64,000 nucleotides of DNA, from NCBI GenBank assembly GCA_020002185.1, contig CM034544.1, forward strand, positions 1,641,616-1,705,615, in the 5' to 3' direction. The DNA is from Paraescarpia echinospica (lineage: Eukaryota; Annelida; Polychaeta; Sabellida; Siboglinidae). The notes beneath the pieces are model-generated. The model saw only the letters and a list, made by a program, of their open reading frames with translations, was not told the origin of the DNA and did not search any database. The position numbers were made by a program, and so were the translations under genes. This document shows, piece after piece, positions 12,428 through 24,488 of this stretch. How positions within the stretch are numbered: the stretch's first letter is position 1; every line of letters starts with the position of its first letter.

Positions 12428-12626
12428 CATTAGTTTGATAGAAAACCATGCCACCTATCAGCGCGACGTGACACCTGACACGCCTTCGCCTTGCCGTGTG
12501 CGATTACAGGACACTCGCAAGGCAGCAGTAACAAACAGCACTTTGGCGTACTTTGTCTACGTACCTTTGGATGAGAGTTTTCTCGTTCACTTCGACGAAC
12601 AGGAATCGAGATTCAAGTTTACGTAA

Positions 12627-13125
12627 GACAAATCTGCACTATGCTTGAATCAAAAGATTCAGCTGCTGCGCTGACGTAACTTTGAAAGTAGACCAACAGT
12701 GATGCGATCAGCCGTAAACGGCGTGCTTTTATAAGTAAGATTTGGATGATTCCGGCGCCTTGACCCAATTACCCCCACTAGTAACCCTTTACATAAACTA
12801 TCTTCTTTTCTTGGTTCAGTGACTTTGACAGCCCCACAGAACAGGTTCTGTAGGTGCAGTGTTTGACTGAGGTATGAGCTGCAATGGACCTTGGCTTCAA
12901 ACCCGGGACCTCGGTAACACAGTAATACGAATTATTGCATTCTCAATAGAGAGAGTCCGTGTTTGAATCGTCACGCAGCTGTATCAAAGCTAGAACATTT
13001 CCGTTCACCACACAATGCTTCAGTCCAGTAAGCTTCAATAATAAGCTTCAATAAGCTTTATAAACGAGTACCTGGGCAATAGACAGGAAGGGATGTGTTG
13101 TAACAAACGTCAAACGGGAGACGGT
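12627..13125. other. unassigned region with a dispersed-repeat copy
   Basis: Positions 12757-12835 match 4095-4165 around TTACCCCCACTA and TCAGTGACT. On the minus strand GGGTTTGAAGCC (about 12897-12908) resembles a pol III B box, so a tRNA-derived SINE is possible. Confidence 0.4.
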
Positions 13126-14340
13126 GATTGTCCCCTTCCCACCGGGTGAGTGAGGGTGTTCCCCTTCCCACCGGGTGAGGGAAGGTGATCCCCACCCCAC
13201 CGGGTGAGGAAAGGTGATTCCCACCCCACCGGGTGAGGGAGGGATTTTCCTTTCCCACCGGGTGAATGAGGGTGTTTGTCACGGGTGTTCCCTTCCTACC
13301 GAGTGAGTGAGGGTGATTGTTTCGGATGTTCCCTTCCCACGGGGTGAGTGGGGGTGTTCCCTTCCCACGGGATGAGTGAGGGTGTTCCCCTCCCACAGCG
13401 GGAGTGAGGGTGTTCCCTTCCCACCGGGTAAATGAGCGTGTTCCCTTCTCAACGAGTGAGCGAGGGTATTCCCTTCCCACCGGATAAATGAGGGTGTTCC
13501 CTTCCCACCGAGTGAGTGAGGGTGTTCCCTTCCCACCGGGTAAATGAGGGTGTTCCCTTCCCACCGGGTAAATGAGGGTAACCCCTTCCCACCGGGTGAG
13601 TGAGGGTGTTCCCTACCCACCGGGTAAATGAGGGTGTTCCCTTCCCACCGGGTAAATGAGGGTGTTCCCTTCCCACCGGGTGAGTGAGGGTGTTCCCTTC
13701 CCACCGGGTGAGTGAGGGTGTTCCCTTCCCACCGGGTAAATGAGGGTGTTCCCTTCCCATCGGGTGAGTGAGGGTGTTCCCTTCCCACCGGGTAAATGAG
13801 GGTGTTCCCTTCCCACCGGGTAAATGAGGGTGTTCCCTTCCCACCGGGTAAATTAGGTTGTCCCCTTCCCACCGGGTGAGTGAGTGTGTTCCCTGTTCCC
13901 TTCCCACCGGGTAAATTAGGTTGTTTCCTTCCCACCGGGTGAGTGAGTGTGTTCCCTGTTCCCTTCCCACCGGGTGAGTGAGGGTGTTCCCTTCCCGCCA
14001 GTTGAGTGAGGGTGTTCCCTTCCCACCGGGTGAGTGAGGGTGTTCCCTTCCCAACGGGTAAATGAGGGTGTTCCCTTCTCACCGGGTGAGTGAGGGTGTT
14101 CCCTTCCCACCGGGTGAGTGAGGGTGTTCCCTTCCCACCGGGTGAGGGAGGGTGTTCCCTTTTCACCGGGTAAATGAAGGTGTTCCCTTCCCACCGGGTG
14201 AGTGAGGGTGTTCCCTTCCCGCCAGTTGAGTGAGGGTGTTCCCTTCCCACCGGGTAAGTAAGGGTGTTCCCTTCCATCCTGTTAATGAGGGTGTTCCCTT
14301 CCATCCTGTTAATGAGGGTGTTCTCTTCCCACTCCGCGGG
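13126..14340. repeat. 28-bp minisatellite, about 43 copies
   Basis: The unit contains TTCCCTTCCCACCGGGTGAG followed by TGAGGGTG. Common variants swap GTGAGTGAG for GTAAATGAG. Left-edge (13126-13420) and right-edge (14260-14340) units are more diverged. The minus strand has no stop in any frame of the unit, which gives long overlapping frames with a 28-residue period. These are by-products of the repeat. Confidence 0.96.
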
Positions 14341-15060
14341 AAAGGGTCCCCTTCATCACCGGGGTGGGGAGGAAGTTCCCCTTTCTAAAGGGCGGGATAG
14401 GACTTATACCTTCCCACAGGCTGGAAGACGGTGTCCGCCTTCCCACAGGCTGGGAGAATGTTTATACTTTCCCACTGAATGAGAAATTGTTGATGCCTTC
14501 CACATCGATTGAACCCAACGCGTCGTTCTCTCCAACGAGCGGAATACGGCGCAGCTTTATGTCGAGTGATACAATGTTTGCATGAGCTGTTTTAGTTGAC
14601 AGCGGAAAGTGTACGTGATATGTCTTTGTTGACGGTGTATATTTCGTGGACGGTCGATGCGACCAACGATGCATAGTATACAACACCCAAAGACACTAAC
14701 TTCGACAACTGTCAGAATTGCTTCTCACGACTCCAGCTACACTGTGCACATTCTTGAACACGCATCGTGCAACTTTGACGGGACATTCCAGAATTAGACT
14801 TATTGTGAGCGAGTCCGGCTCGTAACCCGTACGACACGCTAGAAGTTATTTGTTGCTATCCAGAGTGCGTTTTGGATATAGATGACTAAGCAACAAACGG
14901 CTATAAGCAAACAAGTGGGTGTTAGATTACTACACTCGGTGTCACGTGGAGATCATTCAGTGTAGCTCTCAGAGCCAAGTGTTGATGGTCGTCAAACATC
15001 CCGTCAAACATCACCATATTTAAACGCATTCGACACGAAGCATTAATGTTATATTAGTGT
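14341..15060. other. unassigned region
   Basis: It begins with a few diverged CTTCCCACAGGCTGG words related to the preceding array (14345-14480). The rest shows no recognisable feature. Confidence 0.4.
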
Positions 15061-15482
15061 AACAAGAACAAGAACAAGAACAAGAAAGTTTGATTTAAAC
15101 ACCAATTACAATATGTGTATAATATCATATTAACGTAACATGAATAGGCATATATATTCATATATACAAATGCAGTGTAGTTTCAAATTAGATGGGGTCT
15201 GTGACTCCTATTAAGACAATAACAGTCGCTCTCATAGGAGCCACAATAATAATTTGTTTCAACTCAATTTTACCGAAGGAAGTGCAAATGTAAATGTGCA
15301 GGAAAAGAAAAGAAACCGAGATTACTTGATTACATATATGCATGTATTGGAGTATTAATGGTATGTTAAAATAAACAAATACTAGTTGTCAATAGTACAC
15401 ATCAATATACTTGTAAAAAAAAAAATGTGTATATGCACAAATACAATACATATCCAAACATGTCACATACAATAATACAGTT

Positions 15483-17201
15483 TTAATGACTTTGATAGCA
15501 TGTATAGCAGTTTAATATTGTACACGTATCTACGTATTTTTCTAATAAATTGTTTTTTGCATAATTAGCAAAACCTCTGAAGCTATGTGTTCCAATCTTC
15601 TCTGTGACTAACTTTGAGGTATTGTTAATGACATGTGGCAAACTGTATCTAAGACATCTTTTGGCAAATTCATGTTTTGTTCTGAATGGGTGTAACTCTG
15701 TTTTTTTCCTTGTGTTGTAATTGTGTACGTAAGCATTTGTATTTATTTTCCAATTTAATAGGTAGGCAGGGAGGTCATGATGTACATATTTATAATAAAA
15801 CTTAAGTTCATGTAATTTTAACATGTCATCAATTTTTAAGATATTCATTTTTTTGAAAAGTGGCTCAGAGTGTGAATTATATTTACTTATAGATAAAATT
15901 CTCATAGCTTTCTTTTGTATTTTCAACATTCGACTTCCTTGGTATCCCCACACCATAATACAATAGTTGATATGTGATAAAAATAACGTATTATATAAGA
16001 TAATTTTAATTTCTAGGGGAAAAACATATTTTAGTCTGTTTAAGATGCCGACTGTTTTGGAACACTTGTTTGATACTTTTTCATTGTGTTTATTCCAATT
16101 TAAATTTGTATCTAAAGTAAGTCCTAAAAAATTAAATTCATCTACTCTTTCAATGTTTGTACCATTTATATTGAGCGTAAAGTTATCGACAGCTTTATTT
16201 TGCATGTGAAAAATCATATATTTAGATTTGTTTCTGTTTAATGATAATTTATTAATGTTTAACCATTCAATTATTTTAAGGAGTTCATCATTTATTGCCG
16301 ATTCGATATTTCTATTTGGGAAATTACCTTGAAAATAGTTGATGGTGCTAAATAAGGTGGTATCGTCGGCATACATAATAAAGTTAAACATTTCGCTAGC
16401 TTCAGGAAAATCATTAATGTATATTATGAATAATAGGGGACCAAGAATAGATCCTTGTGGTACACCAATTGTGATAGGTAGGATATCAGAACTTTCATTT
16501 TGAAATTCGGTGTATTGTCTTCTATTGCTTAAGTAGCTATTAAATTGATTCAGGGTAGGACCTTGTAATCCATAATATCTTAGTTTAGTTAATAGTATCG
16601 AGTGATCAATTGTATCGAAGGCCTTAGAGAGGTCAAGAAAAATACTGAAAGGAACATAATTTTTATCAATTTGTATAATTATTCTATCTATTAGTTCAAG
16701 TGATACATACTCGGAAGAGTGTTTTTTCCTAAAACCATATTGATTTTTAACAAATAGATCAGAATCATTAAAGTATGCTGTTAGTTGACTAGATATTATT
16801 TTCTCTAAAACTTTTGAAATTGTTGGAAGAAGAGATATGGGTCTATAATTTATTTTAACAGATGGGTCATCTTTCTTAAAAATAGGAACTACTTTAGCGA
16901 GTTTAAGTGTATCGGGAAATATACCAGTATTTATTACTTGATTTATTACCAGGGTTAATGGTTTGATGATGGAGGGTTCAATTATTTTCAAAAGTTTACA
17001 GGAAATACCGTCACAGCCACTACTGATTTTATTGGGAAGGCTTTCAATGGTTTTCTTGACTATTTCTTCATCAACATTTAATAGACTGAAAACGGAATGG
17101 ACATTATCATTTAAGTAGTAGTTATAATCCTTATTACCATTGTAATGAATGTCTTGTGCTGTCGACTGACCTTGTAAAATAGTTGTTAAATTGGTTTGCA
17201 A
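15483..17201 (-). pseudogene. LINE A ORF2, reverse transcriptase part
   Basis: 572 residues from the overlap with the endonuclease frame to a natural stop. Polymerase motifs in order: INYRPISLLP, FLDLSKAFDTIDH, GVPQGSILGPLLF and the active site YADDTTLF, then the thumb region. The first methionine here is probably not a true start; the frame was entered through a frameshift near 17134-17201. Apart from this break the polymerase half is uninterrupted. Confidence 0.88.
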
Positions 17202-18609
17202 TAACCCTTTTATCTGTTATAGTTATGCCGTTACTTTTAAACAAAACAGTGTTGTTTGTATTATTTTTGGAAATAAATTCATTTATGGTTTTCCATGTAT
17301 TTCTAATGTCATCTTTATATCGGTTAAAGCGTGACTCAAAGTACATTTGTTTGGCATTACGAATATTTTTCTTTAATATTAAATTATATGTTTTTAGGTT
17401 AGTTTGAAAGACTTCGTACATAGGTAAATTTGGATTAGACATTTTTAATTTCTTATAAAGCGAGTCTCGATATTTGATTGATTTTATAAGAACGTGTGTG
17501 ATCCAGGTTGAATGCTTATGTTTGTATTTATTATATTTCATTATTTTAACAGGCATATGATTATTCTTAGCATGCATAATTTCTTCGTGTATTATGTTAT
17601 AATTTAAATTGGGGTCAGCTGTAGGAGATTTGTTTAGTTTGTTATACATTGCATCCGAATTTATCTCAAGTTTAACATTATGCATAGCTGCCTTATTTTG
17701 TAGATTTACTCGAACACATTTTGGAGGAGGTTTAGATTTTACGTTGATATTCATGATTAGGAAGTAAGGTTGATGATCAGAAAGGGTATTAGTGAAGATT
17801 CCTGCAGTGCTATCTAATATTGATTTATTTAATTTACTGAAAAAGTTGTCTATCAGTGTTCCGTTAGTTCTGGTAAAGCGAGTAGGAAAGGTAATTTGTG
17901 GATAGAGACTGTATGAAATTATAGTATCAAAGAATTCACTGTATATTTTGTTCTCGTTTATTTTAAGTAGATTGATATTGAAATCGCCTGAAATTATTAG
18001 ATTATTACAACTTTCTAGAGTAGCCATTGTTGTTGAAAATTCAGCTATGAAATCTATAATATTTTGATTTAAAGACCTAGGCGGTCTGTATATGTTTCCA
18101 ATAGTAAGTGTTTTTGATAAGCTGCCTCCAGTTACTTGAATTACTAACACCTCCCAATGTTCATACATGTTGATATTCTTAAGTACATTATATTTATATT
18201 TATTATCTACGTAAATTATTAAACCCCCTTTGACACTACAATGTTTCCCCTGAGCAATTAGATCATATCCGTGTAAACTGAATTGAGATAAATCGTCATT
18301 ATTTGACTTCCATGTTTCTTGCAAACATATAATGCTAAATTTAAATTGTTTAGTATTTAGAAGCTCTACGAAAAGTTCAAGTTCATCAAATTTAGCATTA
18401 ATAGATTGAATATTTAGGCTTAGGATACTAAAATTATCAGTATTTTTATGTGCTAACTTGTGAAACATATCGATGTCATAGTATGAAGAACAATGGGTCA
18501 ACTGAGGTTCATTTTGTTCAGTACTATTTTCGTTTATATCTAGAAGATTTATTAAAGAACAGTTTCGGATACCTCCCAAGTGGGAGAGAAATGTCACATC
18601 AGAAGTCAT
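17134..18609 (-). pseudogene. LINE A ORF2, endonuclease part
   Basis: 491 residues. The endonuclease (about residues 60-290) shows LSLNIQSIN, the catalytic glutamate in CLQETW, NIYRPP, ISGDFN and the C-terminal SDHQP. It would nick genomic DNA to prime reverse transcription of the element RNA. The frame ends soon after NQFNNYF, a conserved linker before the polymerase, and the polymerase continues in another frame overlapping by 68 nt. One small indel is therefore enough to explain the break. Confidence 0.88.
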
Positions 18610-18650
18610 TGCTTAGGTTCGGACATAAAACAATAATATAGCCAGCCATT

Positions 18651-19368
18651 GTACGTATGTTAGGTATTTTACAAAAGAGTGAACTTGTGTGTATTTATTT
18701 CCTGTGCATATGTGAATGTTAAGAAATACTCCGTGTGTGACAATGCATATAGCAGAGTAGTCAAGACTAGACTTAGAATAAATAAATATAAAAGATAAGA
18801 AAAAAACATGACAGATTGGGTGTTGGGTAATGAATATAAGGCGTAACGCCAGGGAAAGGGGTGAGCTATGTTATCAACGGTGACTGCATATAGATTAACA
18901 GTTGTCAAACTAAAAATAATAATAGAAGAGATATAATGTCTTGATTAGTCCAGTATCAAGATATCAAAAGTAATTAAGCATTACTGATGTTATGAGGAGA
19001 GAAACGATTAGTTATAATACTAGTTATTTAAATGTCATTCATACAAAAAAAGAAAAGAAAAAAAGGGCATGAATAGCCCATATATCATCAGATATATCAA
19101 CAATACTGCAAACTGTTAATTGCAGTTGGTCATACAGCATAAGTAGATTATGTAATTATTATTTTTTTAACCGACAAAAGAACAGGAATACATTAAAATA
19201 GAAATACATAAAAAATAGAATCACATAAAAAATAGAAATCACACAATAATCTTGAATGTATTACAGATTATCAAGTTATCACTGCTTTCATTGACAATAA
19301 CGTACAACTGGAGATCATTTATAGATGTACAACTGGTGATCACTTACATATGTACAACTGGAAATCAT
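18651..19368. other. AT-rich spacer
   Basis: No coding signal. An A-rich run lies at about 19047-19068. Around 19300-19375 a word like TGTACAACTGG recurs three times at about 26-bp spacing, next to the end of the ORF1 below. Confidence 0.45.
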
Positions 19369-20067
19369 TTACACATGTGATTTCTTTGATTTTATTGCTG
19401 AGGTCTTTGACCATAATTTTAGCGTTGGCAGTCCAGCAGTCGTTGATCTTTTTTGTTTTTTCAGTTTTCTGCATTCATAAGCCAACATTGACCTACGACT
19501 TGTTAAATCTTCGTTAACGAAGACCCGTGCATTGCTATTTCTTCTGTTGTAGTCTTTCAGGTTAAAGCGACTGCGGAAAACGTTATCACGCTTTCGCTCT
19601 GTCTTAAAGCGCACAATGATTGGGCGGGACCCCGTGGCTCGTTTAGCGCCAAGGCGATGGCTTCGCTCTATGTCTTCTCTAGTTAGTGGCGGCGTAGTTT
19701 TCATCTTGTCATTGATAATCTCAAGCACTATGGTGTCAGTGTCCTCACCCTCGCTTCTTTCCGCGATGCCGTGGAAAGTTAAGTTTGGGCGACGAGTATA
19801 TTGTTCAAGTTTGTCAGCTGATTGCTCAAGCGTGTCGACCTTCGTTTCCAGCTCGGCAATTCGCGAGTCCTTCGCTCGTATTTCTTTTGTCAAATGTTCG
19901 ATACGTCCGTTTAGAGTATCGAGTTTTTCCGCGATGTCACGCGGATACAACGCACTTTTGAGTTTCGCCAATACGGCATCGTCACTCAGTAACTCGATTA
20001 GACGTAATGCGAGGGCCTCCGGATCGTCCGAACTGTTTCGACGTGTCTTTGGTGGCATGTTCGGCAC
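19369..20067 (-). CDS. orphan LINE ORF1 protein (coiled coil plus RRM-like)
   Basis: About 230 residues. Residues about 45-95 form heptad-rich coiled coil (IAEKLDTLNGRIEHLTKEI and following). Then comes LEQYTRRPNLTFHGI, the usual entry to the nucleic-acid-binding RRM-like domain of LINE ORF1 proteins, and later ERSHRLG and PIIVRFK. ORF1 proteins coat the element RNA. Near the C-terminus the expected ending appears in another frame (around 19380-19450), so a frameshift is likely. Composition is clearly more GC-rich than LINE A next to it, so it may belong to another element. Confidence 0.75.
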   Translation of the reverse strand: MPNMPPKTRRNSSDDPEALALRLIELLSDDAVLAKLKSALYPRDIAEKLDTLNGRIEHLTKEIRAKDSRIAELETKVDTLEQSADKLEQYTRRPNLTFHGIAERSEGEDTDTIVLEIINDKMKTTPPLTREDIERSHRLGAKRATGSRPIIVRFKTERKRDNVFRSRFNLKDYNRRNSNARVFVNEDLTSRRSMLAYECRKLKKQKRSTTAGLPTLKLWSKTSAIKSKKSHV

Positions 20068-20553
<486 letters not shown>

Positions 20554-20646
20554 AATCAAATCGTGACATTTATATTGCGCCATTCCAACAATCGTTGCTC
20601 ACGGCGCCGTACAGAATGTTCGGGAAAACAGATAAATTGTTAGGTT

Positions 20647-21603
20647 TTATTTAAAATCAATGTTTGTAATTTTTGTTGCAGTCAGCTTTTGCGGCAGTAA
20701 GTTCCATAGTGTTGGGGCTGCCACGCAAAAGGATCTATCACCCCAGCGACGCGATGCACGTGGTACACATAAATGATTGTGTTCACTGGAGCGCAACAAT
20801 CGAGTTGGCTGACGTCTGTTCAAACATTTTGTGATATACTGTGGTGCACAGCCAGTCACTGCTCGGTGCGTGAGTAGAAGTATCTTATACTCTATTCTAA
20901 CTGCTATTGGCAGCCAGTGCAGCTTGCTCAATAGAGATGTGACATGACAGAACTTCCTGGCGCCGTCGACAAGGCGAGCCGCCCAGTTCTGTACTCTCTG
21001 CAACCGTTCTAGTTGTTTCTCAGGCAGTCGGTGGAGTAATGCATTGCCTACGTCAAGTCTGCTGGTAACAAACGTATGTATGACTTGTTCCGTCGCTGCA
21101 GGTGTTAGATAACGTCTTATTCTTGCAATATTTCGGAGATGGAAAATTGCAGATCTACAGACAGCAGTCACGTGCGTCTCCATCTTCATTTCGGCATCGA
21201 ACTGTACACCAAGATTCCATACATTCTGAGTTACAGTGACCAAACAGTCTCCAATGCATAGTGTGCGCAGCTCAATTTTTTTAGTTGTTGCGCAGAGCCG
21301 AGCACGATGACTTCTGTCTTTGAGTCATTCAACTTTTAAAAGTTTGTCACCATCCACGTCCTGTTCTCCGCTACACATTCTTCAATACGGACGACAGCCG
21401 CAGCAATGTCCTCTTGGTGGGGTTTCACTGGAATGTAGATTTGTGTATCATCCGCGTAGAAATGACAAATTGTACTTGCGAATAATCTTAGCAACTGGTG
21501 CTACATAGATGGAGAACAGCTGAGGACCCAGCACGGAGCCTTGTGGTACCCCGTATACCAGAGGACGAGCAGGCGATGTAGCACCATGAATGTGGACAGA
21601 CTG
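20647..21603 (-). pseudogene. LINE B polymerase core and thumb
   Basis: [13 protein letters not shown] is readable near 21500-21550. The active-site YADD region follows in a shifted frame, and a stop is present around 21330. An uninterrupted C-terminal part (20647-21243) includes TSRLDVGNALLHRLP, LQRVQNWAARLV and LHWLPI, typical of the CR1/L2 thumb and tail. Confidence 0.82.
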
Positions 21604-21606
21604 GAC

Positions 21607-22035
21607 TCAGTCTCTCAGGTATGACTTAAACCAGTCCAGTGCATCTTGGACCACTCCGATATCATGTGAGAGTCTATGCAACATCACTTCATGGTCGACG
21701 GTGTCAAACGCAGCCGATAGATCAAGGAGAACCATGATGACAACATTCTGATTGTCCATTGCGTGCAGGATGTGATTCGTGTAGTATTCAAGTTTTGCAC
21801 GGTGCACAGACGAAGTGACGAGCTGGCGCTGGGGGCAGTAGGCAAGCCTGTCAGACTCCAGTCCAGATTTTCTCCATGTTCTTTCCAGTTGTCGTTTAAC
21901 ACACTTTTGCGATCGTATGCCATCATTATACCACGACGTGTGTGGTCGTACAATCACTGCGCGGTTCTTTAACGGTGCTTGCTTGTCAATGATAGCCGCA
22001 ATGGTTTCATTGTACATGTCAACAGCATGGTTCAT
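21607..22035 (-). pseudogene. LINE B linker fused to middle of the reverse transcriptase
   Basis: The first ~85 codons are the region after the endonuclease (HTSWYNDGI, AKLEYYTN). They join directly, near 21770-21780, to LLDLSAAFDTVDH, a polymerase motif normally a few hundred residues further on. This is a clean internal deletion without frame loss. The frame ends at SYLRD. Confidence 0.8.
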
Positions 22036-22039
22036 GTCA

Positions 22040-22900
22040 TCAGACAGATGTTAACAGTAGCAACGAACAGATTTCATCACATATCGCAGTGGTATTGATC
22101 TGTCGATAATTTCGACTCGTCGTCGTTACCCGGACGTTTGGTGGTTTCACGAGTTGCAGTGTGCAATGAATTGCCGAGTGGTCTAACATGTGTGGGATGT
22201 CTGTTCGTATATTGTTCAGAAACGTATCAGATGAACGCGTTATAAGCAGGTCGATGGTATGTCCGGCAACATGCGTTAGGACTTCCACGTGCTGAGTAAG
22301 ATCTGCTGCATTTAGAATGTTTTGAAAGCGCTTAGTGTCATTGTCTGATGTATTGTCCATGTGGAAGTTAAAATCACCTGCGATCAGCATGTTTGACGTA
22401 TACATCGACATGGAGTCCAACAAACCACCAAATTCTAGGAGAAATTCCGCAGTTGTAAAGCCATTCTTGGAGTTTGGCGGGGGGCGATAGACGACAAGAA
22501 GACGAACAGACTGAGTGTCATTGCTGAGTTGTAGACACATCGATTCAAATGTCTTTGATTTCGGCATCTCGAGATGTCGCCTAGTGAAGCCAGACTTGTA
22601 GACGACTGCAACACCACCACCGGTGCCGTACATTCTCGGGACATGTCGTAGTTGGTAACCAGCAGGTGTGATGCAACCAGTAGAGAAGGAGTCATCAGCA
22701 CTCAACCACGTCTCTGTGATGGCGAGTATGTCTAGATCATTGTCCTCAATGAGGTCACATATCACGGTCGCTTTCCCCGCTTGCTTCGCGTCACACACCG
22801 ATCTGGCATTCAACAAGCAGAAACACACTTGGCGTACAGATGGTATATCACATACACTGGCGAGTCGAATCAAATTCGATGTGTAGGTTTCACATCTCAC
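22040..22900 (-). pseudogene. LINE B endonuclease domain
   Basis: 286 residues with LLNARSV, the catalytic glutamate in AITETWL, VVYRPPP, IAGDFNFH and the terminal LDHSAIH. All main APE motifs are present, so decay is mostly further downstream. The frame stops just before the linker and resumes at 22035 after a small shift. It would have nicked target DNA. Confidence 0.85.
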
Positions 22901-22948
22901 GATGACCGATGATGGGAAGCGAGGAGTAATCAGAACAGGAATGGGTCT

Positions 22949-23488
22949 TTGCTTCTATTTAAACTAGATTCGCAGGGGGGACTCACAGAAAAGCCTGAAA
23001 ATGAAGGCATAGATAAAGACAGCACAAATAAATCAGCAAATAACAGTCTGGAAAAATCTTCTGTAGCTGGATATAAATGTGTTTGTTTAAATGCAAGGAG
23101 TATAGTAAACAAAAGAAATGAACTAAACATTATGGTAGAAGATATTGACCCTCATATAATAGGTATAACCGAATCCTGGACCACCACCGATATATCAGAT
23201 GCCGAATTGGGATTGACAGGATATGTAATGTTTAGAAAAGATAGAATAGGAAGAATGGGAGGTGGAGTTATTTTATATATTAAAGAATCTATCCATGCTT
23301 ATGAAATAAAATTAGAAAGAGAAGCAGATTGCGAAGAAGCTGTTTGGTGTAACATAGTTACAGGAAACTCAACGTTAACAGTTGGGTTAGTTTATCGAAG
23401 TCCAAACATAAGCATAGAAGAGAATGAAAAAATACAAAACGCTATAAGGAAAGTAAGCAAACGGGACTATTATTATGGGGGATTTTAA
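22949..23488 (+). pseudogene. LINE C endonuclease, N-terminal half
   Basis: Contains CLNARSIVNK, the catalytic glutamate in GITESW and VGLVYRSP. A shift near 23475-23488 breaks the frame just before GDFN, which is read in the next frame. Confidence 0.85.
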
Positions 23489-24488
23489 CCACGGGCATAT
23501 ACAATGGAAATCTCTTCAAGGTATGGGGAGTGAGGACCACAAGTTTTTAGTGTTAGTTCAAGATACTTTCCTTTCTCAACATATGCTAGAACCAACCAGG
23601 GGTGAGAATGTGTTAGACATAGTTTTGTCCTCACAGAATGAATTAGTTGACAATGTCAAGATACGTGAGCCACTGGGGAGTAGAGATCACAACCAGACAC
23701 ATTTTACCATCAAAGTAAAATCAGAAAGGTATAGTAAAAAGCAGTATAGGAGAAATTTCCACAAAGGAAGGTATAAGGACATGAGGAAATATTTAGCAAA
23801 GATAGACTGGAATAACACACTGCAAAATAAGACAGCACCAGAATGCTGGAATATATTAAAGAGTGAAATTAAGTGCATAGTCGACAAATTTGTACCCTTC
23901 AAAAAACAAGGGAAACGGTCCAAAAAGAAACACTTATCGAAAGAAGCCATTAGAAAAATTAAGTACAAACAAATGATGTGGAAGTCATATAGATGTACTG
24001 GAAATGATGAAGACTACAACAGTTATAAAGAAGCACTTAACCAAGCTACAGCTGAAATTAGAAATTCAAAGAGAAGCTATGAACAACAATTAGCTAGTAA
24101 TATAAAACATTACAGCAAGAGTTTTTATGCGTATGTTCGAAGCAAACAGAAAGTTCAAGATAAAGTCGGTCCTCTAGAAGATAGTGCTGGAAATATAATA
24201 TCAGAGGGATTCTTAATGGCAGAAGACCTGAATGCGTACTTTAGTTCAGTGTTTACCAGGGAAGATATTAGTTCACTGCCAGTACCCAGGCTAAGGTTCC
24301 AGCAGCTAAGACAATTAATTGTAACCCCGGAAATGGTAGCTAAGAAAATAAGGGCTATGAAGGATAATAAATCACCTGGAGTGAATGGTATTCCACCCAA
24401 ACTACTATTGGAAATTGTAGAACAAATTAGCATACCGCTTGCAACAGTTTTCAACTTGTCATTAGAAGAGGGAGTGGTTCCTTTATAA
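23475..24488 (+). pseudogene. LINE C endonuclease C-terminal half, linker and start of polymerase
   Basis: Starts with MGDFNHGHIQW and contains SRDHNQTHF (the terminal endonuclease motif), a lysine-rich linker, then KDNKSPGVNGIPPKLL, the first polymerase motif. An in-frame TAA replaces the residue before WKEANIIP. Confidence 0.85.

Larger units (their letters stand above)
10491..12626 (+). pseudogene. unknown open reading frame split by a mobile element
   Basis: Codons run open from 10491 to the insertion point at 10608. Beyond the element they resume in the same frame at the second copy of the CATTA target site (12428-12432) and end at a stop at 12624-12626. The two halves together are about 105 codons. 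No protein family is recognised. A GTAAGA donor-like word lies across the stop, so it could be an exon of a host gene, but it could equally be part of an older repeat. Confidence 0.35.
15061..18650 (-). mobile_element. AT-rich LINE, minus strand (LINE A)
   Basis: The 3' end is at 15061-15087, where the minus strand ends in four TTCTTG units, a microsatellite-type tail as in CR1/L2/Jockey-group LINEs. Upstream lie an apurinic endonuclease and a reverse transcriptase in two overlapping frames that together are about 1,040 codons, a normal ORF2 length. The AT-rich composition differs from the neighbouring LINEs. No ORF1 can be attached with certainty. The 5' limit is uncertain. Confidence 0.85.
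20554..22905 (-). mobile_element. internally deleted CR1/L2-like LINE, minus strand (LINE B)
   Basis: Endonuclease, a shortened polymerase and thumb domains follow in order on the minus strand, with several frameshifts and stops. The 3' end with GGCGCAATATAAATG resembles L2/CR1 3' tails. The 5' end abuts the oppositely oriented LINE C near 22905-22930. Roughly the ORF2 linker and the first polymerase motifs are missing. Confidence 0.85.

Noticed and set aside
13058..14304. Long minus-strand frames rich in GREHPH and GGKGT
   Set aside because: Three shifted readings of the 28-bp array; the period in protein is 28 residues in every frame.
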